64,000 bases of DNA from an uncultured Collinsella sp. (GTDB taxonomy: Bacteria > Actinomycetota > Coriobacteriia > Coriobacteriales > Coriobacteriaceae): positions 1-64,000 of the forward strand of contig URBQ01000004.1 of the NCBI GenBank assembly GCA_900546115.1, given 5' to 3'. Of the stretch, positions 24,302 through 33,822 are shown piece by piece (position 1 is the stretch's first letter; each line of letters opens with the position of its first letter). The translations under genes and the position numbers were made by a program. The notes under the pieces were generated by a model. That model made no database searches. It worked only from the letters and a program-made list of their open reading frames with translations, and was not told where the DNA came from.

Positions 24302-26860
24302 TTACTTGTCCTTGGGCTTGCTGGCGTAGAACTTTTTCTTTTTAGGTTTGCCGGCGGGGGAGGGTTTGCCGGCAAAGTTGGACTTGCCGTTGCCGGTCTG
24401 CGCGTGCGCGGGTACTGCCGCACGGGGCTTGCGGGCCTCGGGGTTGCGTAGTTCCTCGACGCGCTCGGCAATTTCCTCGGCGCTAAAGCCGACTTCGGCC
24501 ATGGCGTCCTCGATGGGCAGGCGGCGCACGATGTAGCAGTGGTGCACCTTCTGGTTGCGCGCGAAGTCCTCGGGGATGGTCTGCGCCGTAATGTCCTCCA
24601 GCACCACGCCCGCGCGGGCGAGCTTGCGCGTTTCGGGGCGGAAGCCGCGCAGGTTGCAGCTAAAGATGGCATGGCCGCCCTGCGCGAGCAGGCGCGATAC
24701 GCCAGCCAAAAGCTCAACATGGTCGCGCTGGACATCCCAGGTGCGGCGGCCCATCTTGGAGGAGTTCGAGAACGTGGGCGGGTCGACAAAGATCAGGTCC
24801 CAGCGGTTGCGCGTCTGGCGCTGGTCGCGAATCCAGGCGAGCACGTCGTCGCGCACAAAATGATGCTGAGGCCCCACAAAGCCGTTCTGGCGCATGTTGC
24901 GCTCGGCCCAGTCCAGATAGGTATTGGAGAGGTCGACCGTCACGGTTTCCTCGACGCCGCCATCGGCCGCGTAGCAGGTGGCAGTGCCGGTGTAGGCAAA
25001 CAGATTGAGGAAGCGGCGCGCCTGCTTGGCGTGCTCGCGCACCAGGTTGCGGGTGACGCGGTGGTCCAAGAAGATGCCGACGTCCAGGTAGTCGTCAAAG
25101 TTGACGGCAAAGGTGAGGCCGCCCTCTTCGATGAGCGGCAGGCGACGACGCGCGATATTGGCGCGCTCGCCCGATGCGCCCTTGCCGGCGCCCTGCTTGC
25201 CGTACTGCGAGCCGCCGCGCGAACGCATGCGGGCCTTGGCGTGCACATGCTCGGCGGGAACATCTAGGATGCGCGGCGCGATGGCCAGAATGTCGAGCAT
25301 ACGGGCCTGGGCCAGTGCGGGGTCGATGGTCTTGGGCGCGGCGTATTCGGCGATGACGAGCCAGCGGCCCGGCGTCTGCGGGCAACCCTCGTACAGGTCG
25401 ATAGCGGCGGAGTAGTCGGGCAGGTCGGCATCGTAGACGCGGTAGCAGCTCACGCCCTCGCGCCTGGCCCACTTGCGGCGCAGACGGGCATTCTTGCGCA
25501 GGCGGTTGGCGAACTGCTCGGACTCGGGGATGAGCACGGGCAGCGGCTTGCCGTCGCCCAGGTCGAGCATGGCGGCAGGCTCGGGCATGGGGACGTTGGC
25601 GGTTTCGTCTTGGGCATCCGCGGTCTGCTCCTCGGCATCTGCGCTGGTCGCAGCTTCGAATGTCGCGGCGGCGTGGTCGAGCGAGGGCCAAACCTCAATA
25701 GCCGCCTCCTCGTTATTGGGCATGACGGCGATGGAGCGCGCAGGCTCGGCATGGAGCGCGCGGGCCATAAGGCCATCGCGGGTGAGCGCGGCGACCGGTG
25801 CCGAAGCGAGCTCGGGCGCGCGGCGCAGCTCGCCGATGAGCGTCATGGCGTCGTGCATGAGCGAAAGCGGGGTTTCGGTGGTGTCTGCGACCACGGCGGT
25901 GCCGGCGACAGCGCCTGCATGGTCCAGCACGGTGGCGGGCTTGGCGGCGCAAAAGTCAACAAGACGCTTGTAGCCGGCACACTTGACCATGCGCTCGGCA
26001 GTCTTGCGGGCGGCGGGGTCGATGTCTACGGCCACGATGCGCGCCTGCCGCTCGCGCGCTGTCGCCTCGCGCTCGCGCGCCTCGGCAAGTAGCTGCTCCC
26101 ACAGGGCGGCATCATGCAGCTGCCAGCCCTCAAAGCCCCAGCGCTCGCGCGCAGCACCCGGGGCGCGGTCGGTTAGGATATTCACTGCCTCCAGCAGCAG
26201 ACCGCCGCCGGCGCACGAGGCGTCGACCAGCGTGGGCAGGGCTTCGTTCTCGTAATCGTCGGCCGTCAGCTCGCGCTCGCACAGCGCGGTCCAACCGACC
26301 TGCGCCAGCACCAGGGCGGCGTAGTCGGGGCGCAGCACGTGCGCGCCCTCGCCGGCACGGGTCGCTGCGGGCGGCAGGCGCTTGAACAGCGGGTCGCCCG
26401 AAAGATCCAGGCTTATGCTCGCGCGGCGCTGGCGCAGCGAAAGCAGTAGGTGAACATCGGGGTCGGCGGCATCGACATCGGCGCGACGGCCCGTGGTCTC
26501 GGCCAGACGGTCGCACAGCGCGTCCTTGGCGCGCAGGGCCGAGAAGCGCGTGTTACGCAGCTGCTCGGTCATGCCGCGGGCGGTGATGGCGATGGTGGCG
26601 CCGGGGCGGATGATGGTCTCCCAGGCGATGTCGTAAACGCTGTCGTACAGCCCATCGGCATCCTGTGCCTCAAAGCGCCCGAGCACCACAAACACACGGC
26701 TGGCCAGGCGCGACCACAGGCACGCGCGCAAGCCTTGCTCAAGCTCGCCCTCAAACGTGGCACGGCCCTTAAGGCGGCGGACATGCGAAAGCCCGAGGCG
26801 TTTAAGCTCGTCGGCGAGTGCGGACTCAAAGCCCTCGGGGCAGCTTGCGTAAAATTCCAT
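24302..26860 (-). CDS. rlmL: RlmKL-type 23S rRNA methyltransferase fusion, N-terminal half divergent
   Basis: 852 residues: a THUMP domain (~1-160), a methyltransferase domain (~165-420), an acidic Ala-rich linker, then a second methyltransferase domain (~590-790) and a basic tail. The fusion matches RlmL (m2G2445) plus RlmK (m7G2069). The C-terminal half has intact motifs including IFVDPPTF. In the N-terminal half the AdoMet loop reads VDASCAGGGLLLEA instead of LDPMCGSGTLLIEA, and the catalytic NPPY box is replaced by VADTTETPLS (near 25,885). So RlmK activity is expected but RlmL activity is doubtful. The ATG at 26860 has AGAGAGG upstream; an open frame to 27217 has no better start. Divergent from the HAD gene. 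Confidence 0.85.
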   Translation of the reverse strand: MEFYASCPEGFESALADELKRLGLSHVRRLKGRATFEGELEQGLRACLWSRLASRVFVVLGRFEAQDADGLYDSVYDIAWETIIRPGATIAITARGMTEQLRNTRFSALRAKDALCDRLAETTGRRADVDAADPDVHLLLSLRQRRASISLDLSGDPLFKRLPPAATRAGEGAHVLRPDYAALVLAQVGWTALCERELTADDYENEALPTLVDASCAGGGLLLEAVNILTDRAPGAARERWGFEGWQLHDAALWEQLLAEAREREATARERQARIVAVDIDPAARKTAERMVKCAGYKRLVDFCAAKPATVLDHAGAVAGTAVVADTTETPLSLMHDAMTLIGELRRAPELASAPVAALTRDGLMARALHAEPARSIAVMPNNEEAAIEVWPSLDHAAATFEAATSADAEEQTADAQDETANVPMPEPAAMLDLGDGKPLPVLIPESEQFANRLRKNARLRRKWARREGVSCYRVYDADLPDYSAAIDLYEGCPQTPGRWLVIAEYAAPKTIDPALAQARMLDILAIAPRILDVPAEHVHAKARMRSRGGSQYGKQGAGKGASGERANIARRRLPLIEEGGLTFAVNFDDYLDVGIFLDHRVTRNLVREHAKQARRFLNLFAYTGTATCYAADGGVEETVTVDLSNTYLDWAERNMRQNGFVGPQHHFVRDDVLAWIRDQRQTRNRWDLIFVDPPTFSNSSKMGRRTWDVQRDHVELLAGVSRLLAQGGHAIFSCNLRGFRPETRKLARAGVVLEDITAQTIPEDFARNQKVHHCYIVRRLPIEDAMAEVGFSAEEIAERVEELRNPEARKPRAAVPAHAQTGNGKSNFAGKPSPAGKPKKKKFYASKPKDK

Positions 26861-26935
26861 GGGTGACCTCTCTGGTTGCGTCGCTCCATTATATGATGGA
26901 TGCTTCGTTTGCCATCGCCCTCGAAAGGAACCCAT

Positions 26936-27763
26936 ATGATTGATGCGTGCCCCGATTCCGCCGTGCTCTTTTTTGACGTGGACGGCACGCTGACGTCGTT
27001 CGATCCCGACGATATGACCGATAAGGACTTCAATGCAATCCATCCGTCGAAGGCTGTTGTCGATGCATTTGGTCGCCTGCACAATGCGGGTCACCAGGCA
27101 TTTATCTGCACGGGCCGTCCCCTGTGGCTGGTTGCCGATGGCCTGCGCGCGCTGAACCCGGCGGGTATCGTTGCCATGGCGGGGGCCACGCTCGAGGTCG
27201 AGGGCCGCGTGGCACACGAGGACTGCATTGACGAGGACATTGTTGAGGAGCTCGCGCGTCGCATTACTGTGGCGGGCGGCGAGGCGTTGTTCGAGACGAA
27301 CGGTGCCACCTATTCACTTGAGCCAGTTGGTGTCGAACAGTCATTTCTGCTAGGCGCCGGCGTGGTGCATGGCGTTGATCAGATGCGCGTCGACGGCCGC
27401 TTGCGCGTAGGCAAGGTGTGCATTAACGCGTACGACCTGGCTCGCGTAGCCAACGATGACGGCTTTATCGAGCGCGAGTTTGAGCTGTGCAACACCGGTG
27501 GTCAGAATCGCGAGCTGAGCCCCAAGGGCATCGACAAGGGCGTGGGCGTGGCGCGAGCGCTGGAATACCTGGGTCGCACCGGCAACGCGCGCACCTTTGG
27601 CTTTGGCGATTCGGGCAACGACCTGGGCATGCTCGCCGCCGTCGAGACGGCCGTGGCCATGGGCAACGCCATGCCCGAGGTCAAGGCAGTCGCCGACTAC
27701 GTGACCGACGATGTCGCACACGATGGCACCGTCACAGCGATGCAACATTTCGGCCTCATCTAA
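26936..27763 (+). CDS. HAD-superfamily (Cof-type) phosphatase
   Basis: 275 residues. Motif I is FFDVDGTLTSF with the nucleophile Asp and acid Asp, motif II is ICTGRPLW, Lys lies near LSPKGIDKGVGV, and motif IV is FGFGDSGNDLGML. The cap between motifs II and III is the IIB type of Cof proteins. Members dephosphorylate sugar phosphates, FMN or pyridoxal phosphate; the substrate is not evident. ATG 26936 follows GAAAGGAACCCAT. Divergent from the rRNA methyltransferase; no partner genes. Confidence 0.85.
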   Translation: MIDACPDSAVLFFDVDGTLTSFDPDDMTDKDFNAIHPSKAVVDAFGRLHNAGHQAFICTGRPLWLVADGLRALNPAGIVAMAGATLEVEGRVAHEDCIDEDIVEELARRITVAGGEALFETNGATYSLEPVGVEQSFLLGAGVVHGVDQMRVDGRLRVGKVCINAYDLARVANDDGFIEREFELCNTGGQNRELSPKGIDKGVGVARALEYLGRTGNARTFGFGDSGNDLGMLAAVETAVAMGNAMPEVKAVADYVTDDVAHDGTVTAMQHFGLI

Positions 27764-27956
27764 TGAATCTCGCCTTCTGACGTTTGCTCAAACTGCGACT
27801 CTTTGCTTTTGCATGCTCAATCGATTTATCAATCCAAATACTGAGGTGTTTATACCGTTCGCCGAGAAGATAAAAAACCGCAGTTCACGCCTTGATAAAC
27901 GTAGGTAAAGTGTTTAGCAGTTTACCGGCCGTGTGCAAGCGAAAGGAATCAGGCAG

Positions 27957-28661
27957 ATGGCAATCAAGGTGTTCGCTGACGGTGCAAACCTCGAGGGCAT
28001 GCTCGACATGTACGAGAACGGCAACGTTCAGGGTTTCACGACCAACCCGTCCCTTATGAAGAAGGGCGGCGTGACGGATTACCGCGCGTTTGCCAAGGAG
28101 GTCCTGACCCACATCACCGATGTGTCCGTCTCGTTTGAGGTCTTTGCCGACGACGTCGAGACCATGGAGGTCGAGGCCCGCGAGATCGCTACCTGGGCCG
28201 AGAACGTCTACGTCAAGATTCCGTGCGTGACTACCAAGGGCGAGTCCACCGCCGAGCTGGTGCGCAAGCTTTCGGCCGATGGCATCAAGGTCAACGTCAC
28301 CACCATCTTTACGCCTACGCAGGTCGACGAGATGGTCGAGGCCGTTGATGCCGAGACGCCGTCCATCATCTCGCTCTTTGCCGGCCGTATCGCTGACACC
28401 GGCGTCGATCCCATTCCGTTTATGACGGAGTCGGTGAAGAAGGCCGCCGCCAAGCCCAACTGCGAGGTCCTGTGGGCGTCCACGCGTGAGCTTATCAATA
28501 TTTACCAGGCGGAAGGATGCGGTTGCCAGATCATCACGGTGCCCAACAGCATCCTGGCCAAGCGTAAGAACATCGGCCGTGACCCGTACGAGGTCTCGCT
28601 CGATACCGTGCGCGGTTTTGCCAAGGATATCGCCTCGCTCGGTTTCCATATCCTGCCGTAA
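27957..28661 (+). CDS. Transaldolase / fructose-6-phosphate aldolase family (TalC-like)
   Basis: 234 residues, near the length of the small TalC/MipB transaldolases (~215-220). IKVFADGANLEGML and FTTNPSLMKKGG form the first strands and substrate loop, VYVKIPCVT carries the Schiff-base Lys, NVTTIFTPTQV and SLFAGRIADTG the later barrel strands, and VLWASTRELINIYQAEGCGC the end. It would move a dihydroxyacetone unit between sugar phosphates in the pentose phosphate pathway. GAAAGGAATCAGGCAG precedes the ATG. The last 16 bases of the gene are repeated at 28800-28815, beyond a hairpin element. Confidence 0.85.
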   Translation: MAIKVFADGANLEGMLDMYENGNVQGFTTNPSLMKKGGVTDYRAFAKEVLTHITDVSVSFEVFADDVETMEVEAREIATWAENVYVKIPCVTTKGESTAELVRKLSADGIKVNVTTIFTPTQVDEMVEAVDAETPSIISLFAGRIADTGVDPIPFMTESVKKAAAKPNCEVLWASTRELINIYQAEGCGCQIITVPNSILAKRKNIGRDPYEVSLDTVRGFAKDIASLGFHILP

Positions 28662-28815
28662 CGCGAACGCTGGCTACATCGCGGGTTGTTCGCCCCGGCC
28701 TTTCCTTTCCCTATCGCTCACGCGCTTCGCGAGGGTCGCGCTAGGCAAAGGAAAGGCCGGGGCTGCCGACACGAACTTGCCGGTAGGTTGGTGATAGGCT
28801 TCCATATCCTGCCGT
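28644..28815. repeat. Hairpin element bordered by a 16 bp duplication of the transaldolase gene end
   Basis: TTCCATATCCTGCCGT occurs at 28644-28659 (gene 3' end) and again at 28800-28815. Between them lies a perfect 17 bp inverted repeat (28692-28708 with 28747-28763). This looks like an inserted element with a target duplication. Confidence 0.65.
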
Positions 28816-28898
28816 GGACAAAGGTACTCCCGCCTGCGCCGTGCAAAATTGAGAGTATTCAGCAAGGTAAAGGCTTTTACCAGCTGGGTGAAGCATGG

Positions 28899-28955
28899 AA
28901 CAGCCCCCGTTTTGGCTCTGATGACGCTAAAACGGGGGCTGTTTCTTGCTTTTTC
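28899..28955 (+). terminator. Intrinsic terminator downstream of the transaldolase
   Basis: AACAGCCCCCGTTTT (28899-28913) pairs perfectly with 28929-28943, followed by TCTTGCTTTTTC. The rest of 28816-29041 holds nothing recognisable. Confidence 0.75.
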
Positions 28956-29041
28956 GTCTCTGAGGGGCATCCGGAACGGTGGAATTTGCAGAATACTCGC
29001 GATTTTGCACGTCGCGAGAGGGGGGACCCTTGCTTGGCGGT

Positions 29042-31189
29042 TTACTTCCCCTGCACCATGGTGAGGGAGATCTTCTTGCGGTCGCGATCGACCTTTTCAA
29101 CCCACACCTTGACCGTGTCACCGACGCGCACCACGTCGCTGGGGTGCTTGACGAAGCGGTTGGCCAGCTTGGAGATGTGCACGAGGCCGTCCTGGTGCAC
29201 GCCCACGTCGACGAAGGCGCCAAAGTCGACGACGTTGCGCACCGTGCCCTTGAGTTCCATGCCGGGCTCCAGGTCGTCGATCGAAAGCGCCGAGCGGCTA
29301 AAGACTACCTCGGGCGCGTCGTCGCGCGGGTCGCGACCGGGCTTCTTGAGCTCGTTGACGATGTCGATGAGCGTGAGGGTGCCGCAGTCCAGGTCGCTTG
29401 CCAGCGTCGAGATGCTGCCCAGGCGGCGCTCGATGTCGGGCACGCCGCCGCGGCTGAGCTCGCTTGCTTTAACGCCGGCGCGTTCCAAGACGGACGTGGC
29501 CACCTCGTAGCTTTCGGGGTGGACGCTTGTCGCGTCGAGCGGGTTCTTGCCGCCGCTGATGCGCAGGAAGCCCGCGGCGTTGAGATATGCCTTGGGTCCC
29601 AGCTTGGGGACCTTCTTAAGCTGGCGGCGATCGGTAAAGGCGCCGTTTTCCTCGCGGTACGCCACGATGTTCTTTGCCACGCTCGGCGTGATGCCCGATA
29701 CGTATCCCAGCAGGCTTGCGCTCGCGGTGTTGACGTCGACGCCCACGCGGTTGACGACGTCCTCCACCACGTGGCCCAGGGTGCGCGAGAGCTCGGCCTG
29801 GTCAAGGTCGTGTTGGTACTGGCCCACGCCGATGGACTGGGGCGGAATCTTGACGAGCTCTGCCAGCGGGTCCTGCAGGCGACGGCCCAAGCTCATGGCG
29901 CCACGTACGGTGACGTCCAGGTCAGGATATTCCTGGCTGGCGAGCTCGGAGGCGGAGTACACCGACGCGCCGGCCTCGTTAACGATGGTGTAGCGAAGGC
30001 TGGACGCCTGCTCGGCAATGAACTCCGAGACGACTTCCTCGGTCTCGCGGCTGGCGGTGCCGTTGCCGATGACGATGGTGTTGACGCCGTCCTTTTTGAC
30101 GAGGCGGGCGAGCTCGCGCTTGGTGCCGGCGACGTCGTGGCGCGGCTTGGTGGGGTAGACCACGCCGTGGTCGAGCAGCTTGCCGGTCTCGTCCATGACG
30201 GCGACCTTGCAGCCGGTGCGGTAGCCCGGGTCGAGCGCGAGTACGCGGGCGCCGCGCACGGGGCGCGCCGAGAGCAGGCCCTCGAGATTCTTGGCAAAGA
30301 CGTTGATGGCCTCGGTCTGGGCGCGAACGGTGAGTTTGGCGCGGGCCTCGCGCTCCAGCGAGGGAGCCATGAGGCGTTTGTAGCCGTCGGCGATGGCGGC
30401 ATCGAAGATGGGAGCAAACACGCCCTGGCGTCGGGGCCAACGGCTGCTGAGGCGCGCCGTGGCGGCAACGCCGTCGACGTTCACGCGCACGCGGAGCTTG
30501 CCCTCGCGCTCACCGCGGTCGATAGCCAGCACGCGGTGGTTGGGTATACGGCGCAACGGCTCGTCATAGCTGTAGTAGGGCTCGTAGGGGGTCTTCTCGG
30601 CGGGGTCGGTGGCCTCGACGACGATGTCGGCGGTGTTTTGCGTAAAGGTGCGCAGGTCGGCGACGTTCTCCGGGTCCTCGGCCACCGTCTCGGCCACGAT
30701 GTCGGCGGCGCCGGCGAGTGCCTTCTCGGGCGTGTCGAAGCCGGCCTGTTCGTTGACGTATGCCGCAGCGGCGTCGAGTGCGCTGCCCTTGGCCGATGCC
30801 TGCATGATGATCATATTGGCGAGCGGCTCCAGGCCGGCCTCGCGGGCCTTCTGCGCACGGGTCATGCGCTTTTTACGGTAGGGCTTGTAGAGGTCTTCGA
30901 CGCGCTGGAGCTGTGTGGCCTCGCGAATCTGCTGCTCGAGCTCGGGCGTGAGTTTGCCCTGGGCGTCGATGAGCAGGATGACGTCCTCTTTACGCTGTTC
31001 AAGATTGCGCAGGTAGGACAGGCGCTCGTCGAGCGCGCGCAGGGCAACGTCGTCCATGCCGCCCGTTGCTTCCTTGCGGTAGCGCGAGATAAAGGGGATG
31101 GTGTTGCCCTCGTCGATGAGCTTGACGGCTGCCTCGACGTTGGCGGCCTTAAGGTTGAGCTCGCGGGCGAGCTGGGCGATAAGATCCAT
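29042..31189 (-). CDS. tex: Tex-family S1 RNA-binding protein
   Basis: 715 residues. An N-terminal helical Tex domain (FISRYRKEATGGMDD, DLYKPYRKKRMTRAQKARE), a YqgF/RNase-H-like domain (LALDPGYRTGCKVAVMD), helix-hairpin-helix motifs (residues ~490-560; VGVDVNTASASLLGYVSGI) and a C-terminal S1 domain (GMELKGTVRNVVDFGAFVDVGVHQDGLVHIS) are all present in the standard order, and length is normal. Tex proteins bind nucleic acid and affect transcription or RNA processing. ATG 31189 follows AGGAAGTCCC; an open frame to 31264 is not used. Single gene. Confidence 0.93.
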   Translation of the reverse strand: MDLIAQLARELNLKAANVEAAVKLIDEGNTIPFISRYRKEATGGMDDVALRALDERLSYLRNLEQRKEDVILLIDAQGKLTPELEQQIREATQLQRVEDLYKPYRKKRMTRAQKAREAGLEPLANMIIMQASAKGSALDAAAAYVNEQAGFDTPEKALAGAADIVAETVAEDPENVADLRTFTQNTADIVVEATDPAEKTPYEPYYSYDEPLRRIPNHRVLAIDRGEREGKLRVRVNVDGVAATARLSSRWPRRQGVFAPIFDAAIADGYKRLMAPSLEREARAKLTVRAQTEAINVFAKNLEGLLSARPVRGARVLALDPGYRTGCKVAVMDETGKLLDHGVVYPTKPRHDVAGTKRELARLVKKDGVNTIVIGNGTASRETEEVVSEFIAEQASSLRYTIVNEAGASVYSASELASQEYPDLDVTVRGAMSLGRRLQDPLAELVKIPPQSIGVGQYQHDLDQAELSRTLGHVVEDVVNRVGVDVNTASASLLGYVSGITPSVAKNIVAYREENGAFTDRRQLKKVPKLGPKAYLNAAGFLRISGGKNPLDATSVHPESYEVATSVLERAGVKASELSRGGVPDIERRLGSISTLASDLDCGTLTLIDIVNELKKPGRDPRDDAPEVVFSRSALSIDDLEPGMELKGTVRNVVDFGAFVDVGVHQDGLVHISKLANRFVKHPSDVVRVGDTVKVWVEKVDRDRKKISLTMVQGK

Positions 31190-31262
31190 GGGACTTCCTG
31201 TCTGTGAGTACGTTACAGGTGCATGAGCCACCCAGTCTACCACCCGCCCGCGCCGCGGCTGC

Positions 31263-31299
31263 AAAGAAAGCCCCGCGGGCAGGAGGCTGCTCGCGGGGC
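31263..31299 (-). terminator. Terminator after the Gfo/Idh gene
   Basis: On the minus strand GCCCCGCG pairs with CGCGGGGC (31270-31277 and 31292-31299), followed by TTTCTTT. Confidence 0.7.
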
Positions 31300-31372
31300 A
31301 AAGAAGAGGGGCTTATTTGTGGCGGACCGAGGGGCTCGGCATGGGGTTTCTGTCGCGGCCGCTCTTAAGGCG

Positions 31373-32413
31373 TTACAGCTCGACGAGCTGGCCGGTCTCG
31401 GCGGCCTCCTTGACGGCGTTGAGAAGCGTGAGCGTCTTGACGTTGTCGGCCGGCGTCACGACGGGCTCGACCTCGCGGCGGACGACCTTCACAAAGTGCT
31501 TGAGCTGCATCTTGTGGGGAAGCGCCGGGTCGACGGCCGGAATCTCCATCTGCAGCGGCTTGTGCCAGTTAGAGGCGCCGTCGTAGGAGAACTGGTGCAG
31601 GCGGGGCAGCGACAGGGCGCCCTTGGTGCCGCCGATAAAGTAGGCGTCGGCGTCGAAGGGGCGGTACTGCGGATCCTCGCGAGCGGTTGCCTCCCAGTTC
31701 CAAGGGCTGGCGGTGGCGTCGGAGATGGTCATGCTCGCAAGCGCGCCATCGGCAAAACGGACGTTGACCACGGCGGAGTCCTCGGTCTCAAAACCGCGGG
31801 CGGCGCTGGACTGCATACCCTGGACGGCAACGGGCTCGCCCAGCAGGTAACGGAGCAGGTCGACGTCGTGCACCAGGTTGACCAGAATCGGGCCGGCACC
31901 CTTCTTGCGGCGCCACTCGACGTCGAAGTACTCGTCGTTCTTATAGATCATGTAGTGGAAGCTCGACACGGTGAGCTTGCCCAGCTCGCCGGACTCGATG
32001 ATCTCCTTGGCCTTGTTCACAAACGGGTTGTGGCGACGGTGCTGACCCACGAGTACGGGCACGCCGGCGGTCTCGGCCTCGGCGGCGAAGGCCTGGGCAT
32101 CCTCGAGATCGTTGGAGATCGGCTTTTCGACCAGCGGCACGATGTTGCGCTTGATGGCCTCGCGGGCAACGCCCAGGTGCAGGTCGTTGGGGGTGGCGAT
32201 GATGACGGCCTCGGGCTTGACCTCGTCCATCATCTGGGCGGGATCGGTAAAGAACGGCACGCCGGCGGCCTCGGCCGTGGCGCGGGCGCCCTCAAAGGCG
32301 TCGGCGATGGCGACGAGCTCGGCCTCGGGCTCCTCGGTGACAAAGCGGATGTGGTTGCGGCCCATGGCGCCGGCGCCGATGACGGCAATGCGGACGGGGT
32401 TGAGCTCAGACAT
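31373..32413 (-). CDS. Gfo/Idh/MocA-family NAD(P)-dependent oxidoreductase
   Basis: 346 residues. The Rossmann start is VRIAVIGAGAMGRNHI, the family box VEKPISNDLEDA carries the Glu-Lys-Pro with the active-site Lys, and NLVHDVDLLRYLLG carries the second catalytic region, typical of myo-inositol 2-dehydrogenase and relatives. It oxidises or isomerises a sugar, polyol or sugar acid. Last gene of a minus-strand operon with an MFS carrier and an SDR, pointing to uptake and oxidation of one carbohydrate or polyol. A REP-like palindrome separates it from the carrier gene. The exact substrate cannot be read from the sequence. Confidence 0.85.
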   Translation of the reverse strand: MSELNPVRIAVIGAGAMGRNHIRFVTEEPEAELVAIADAFEGARATAEAAGVPFFTDPAQMMDEVKPEAVIIATPNDLHLGVAREAIKRNIVPLVEKPISNDLEDAQAFAAEAETAGVPVLVGQHRRHNPFVNKAKEIIESGELGKLTVSSFHYMIYKNDEYFDVEWRRKKGAGPILVNLVHDVDLLRYLLGEPVAVQGMQSSAARGFETEDSAVVNVRFADGALASMTISDATASPWNWEATAREDPQYRPFDADAYFIGGTKGALSLPRLHQFSYDGASNWHKPLQMEIPAVDPALPHKMQLKHFVKVVRREVEPVVTPADNVKTLTLLNAVKEAAETGQLVEL

Positions 32414-32441
32414 TTCGACTCCCTAATGCTGGTGGCTGGCG

Positions 32442-32476
32442 AATGTGGCAAAGGGACTGTCCCTTTGCCACATTGG
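32442..32476. repeat. Dispersed REP-like palindrome (b)
   Basis: GAATGTGGCAAAGGG and CCCTTTGCCACATT arms around ACTGT, placed 6 bp after the MFS stop codon. Compensating C/G changes keep the stem relative to copies with GTGACAAAG. Confidence 0.8.
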
Positions 32477-32481
32477 TATAA

Positions 32482-33738
32482 CTAGGCGGACTTCTTCTTG
32501 CTGTCGGAGACCATCATGTAGACGGTGAGCACGACGGCGATGGCGGCAATCACAATGGCGCCGTAGAAGGACTGCTGGTAGGCGGCGCTGCCGGCCTCGG
32601 CGTGATACAGCACGGCGGTGATGGGCTGGCTGATCCAGGTGGAAGCGGCATAGCCCAAAAACATGATGCCGTAGTTGACGCCGATGTTGCTGGTGCCAAA
32701 GGCGCCACCGGTGAGCGGCGGGTAGATGACGAGCAGGGCGCCAAAGCTAAAGCCGAGCAGGGCGAGCGCCACAAAGAACATGCTCTGCGTAAAGCTCATC
32801 GACATGATGACGAGCGCGACGATGGTGACGACAAGGCTGATGAGCAGCGACTTGTAGGCGCCGAGCTTGTCGATGATCTGGCCAAAGGACAGACGGCCGA
32901 CCAGGTTGGCGCAGGTGTTGACGGAGACGACCACGCCGCCGAGGGCGACGGCCGCGGCGCTCGTGGGGTCGGCGAAGAGCTGGACAGCGGCGATGGAGGC
33001 AACCTTGCCCACGAGCAGGGTGCCCGCGGTGGCGGCGAAGGCGAAGGTGGCGATGAGGACCCAGAAGCGCGGGGTTTTGACCATCTCGCCCGGGGTGAGG
33101 TCGCCGAAAGTGCCGGCGTGCGCGCCGCCCTTGGGGGCCTCGAAGCCCTCGGGCAGCCAACCGGCCTCGGGGGCCTTCAGGAACAGGGCGGAGGCGGCGA
33201 TCGTCACAAAGAAGATGACGCCGAGTGCCTTAAGGGCGCCAAAGATGCCAAGGCTCGGGATGAGCAGCGAGGCGAGCACCGGGGACAGCACGGCGGGGCC
33301 GGCGGTCGAAGCGGCCAGGGTGATGCCGGAGGCGAGGCCCTTTTTGTCGATGAACCACTTTTGGCCGGTGGTGAGCGCGGGGTTGTAGCCCAGGCCGTTG
33401 CCGATGGCGGCGACGAGCGAGAACCACAGGTAGAACTGCCACGGCTCGGTGACGGTGCCGGACATGAACCAGCCCACGCCGTAGCACACGGCGGCAGCGA
33501 TCACGACGTTGCGCGGGCCGATCTTATCGGAGATGCGGCCGGCGAAGATGCCCGTCACGGCCATGATGGTCTGGAAGACCGGGAAAGCCCAGGTAAGAGC
33601 GCTGGACCACTCGGGATAGACGGCGAGCAGGTTCTTGCTCACAACGGAATACAGCGCGATGGAGCTGATGAAGAACATGGTGACGCACGCGGCGGAAAGC
33701 ACGACGGCGCGACCCTTGTTGGAGTTGGTGGAAGCCAT
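32482..33738 (-). CDS. MFS transporter, oxalate/formate antiporter (OFA) type
   Basis: 418 residues with twelve hydrophobic segments. The loop between helices 2 and 3 reads GRISDKIGPRNVV, and FWVLIATFAFAATAGTLLVGK starts the second half, both typical of the OFA family (OxlT-like). Members exchange organic anions or sugar acids. ATG 33738 has AGAAAGAG upstream. It lies between SDR and Gfo/Idh genes of the same operon and should import or exchange their substrate or product. Confidence 0.82.
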   Translation of the reverse strand: MASTNSNKGRAVVLSAACVTMFFISSIALYSVVSKNLLAVYPEWSSALTWAFPVFQTIMAVTGIFAGRISDKIGPRNVVIAAAVCYGVGWFMSGTVTEPWQFYLWFSLVAAIGNGLGYNPALTTGQKWFIDKKGLASGITLAASTAGPAVLSPVLASLLIPSLGIFGALKALGVIFFVTIAASALFLKAPEAGWLPEGFEAPKGGAHAGTFGDLTPGEMVKTPRFWVLIATFAFAATAGTLLVGKVASIAAVQLFADPTSAAAVALGGVVVSVNTCANLVGRLSFGQIIDKLGAYKSLLISLVVTIVALVIMSMSFTQSMFFVALALLGFSFGALLVIYPPLTGGAFGTSNIGVNYGIMFLGYAASTWISQPITAVLYHAEAGSAAYQQSFYGAIVIAAIAVVLTVYMMVSDSKKKSA

Positions 33739-33822
33739 TGGACTCTTTCTAATCGATACGGGGGAGGGGAGGGGCAAACGCCGCTGAGGTGCTTGCCCCG
33801 CGCCCCTTTCTACCGGGCTGGT

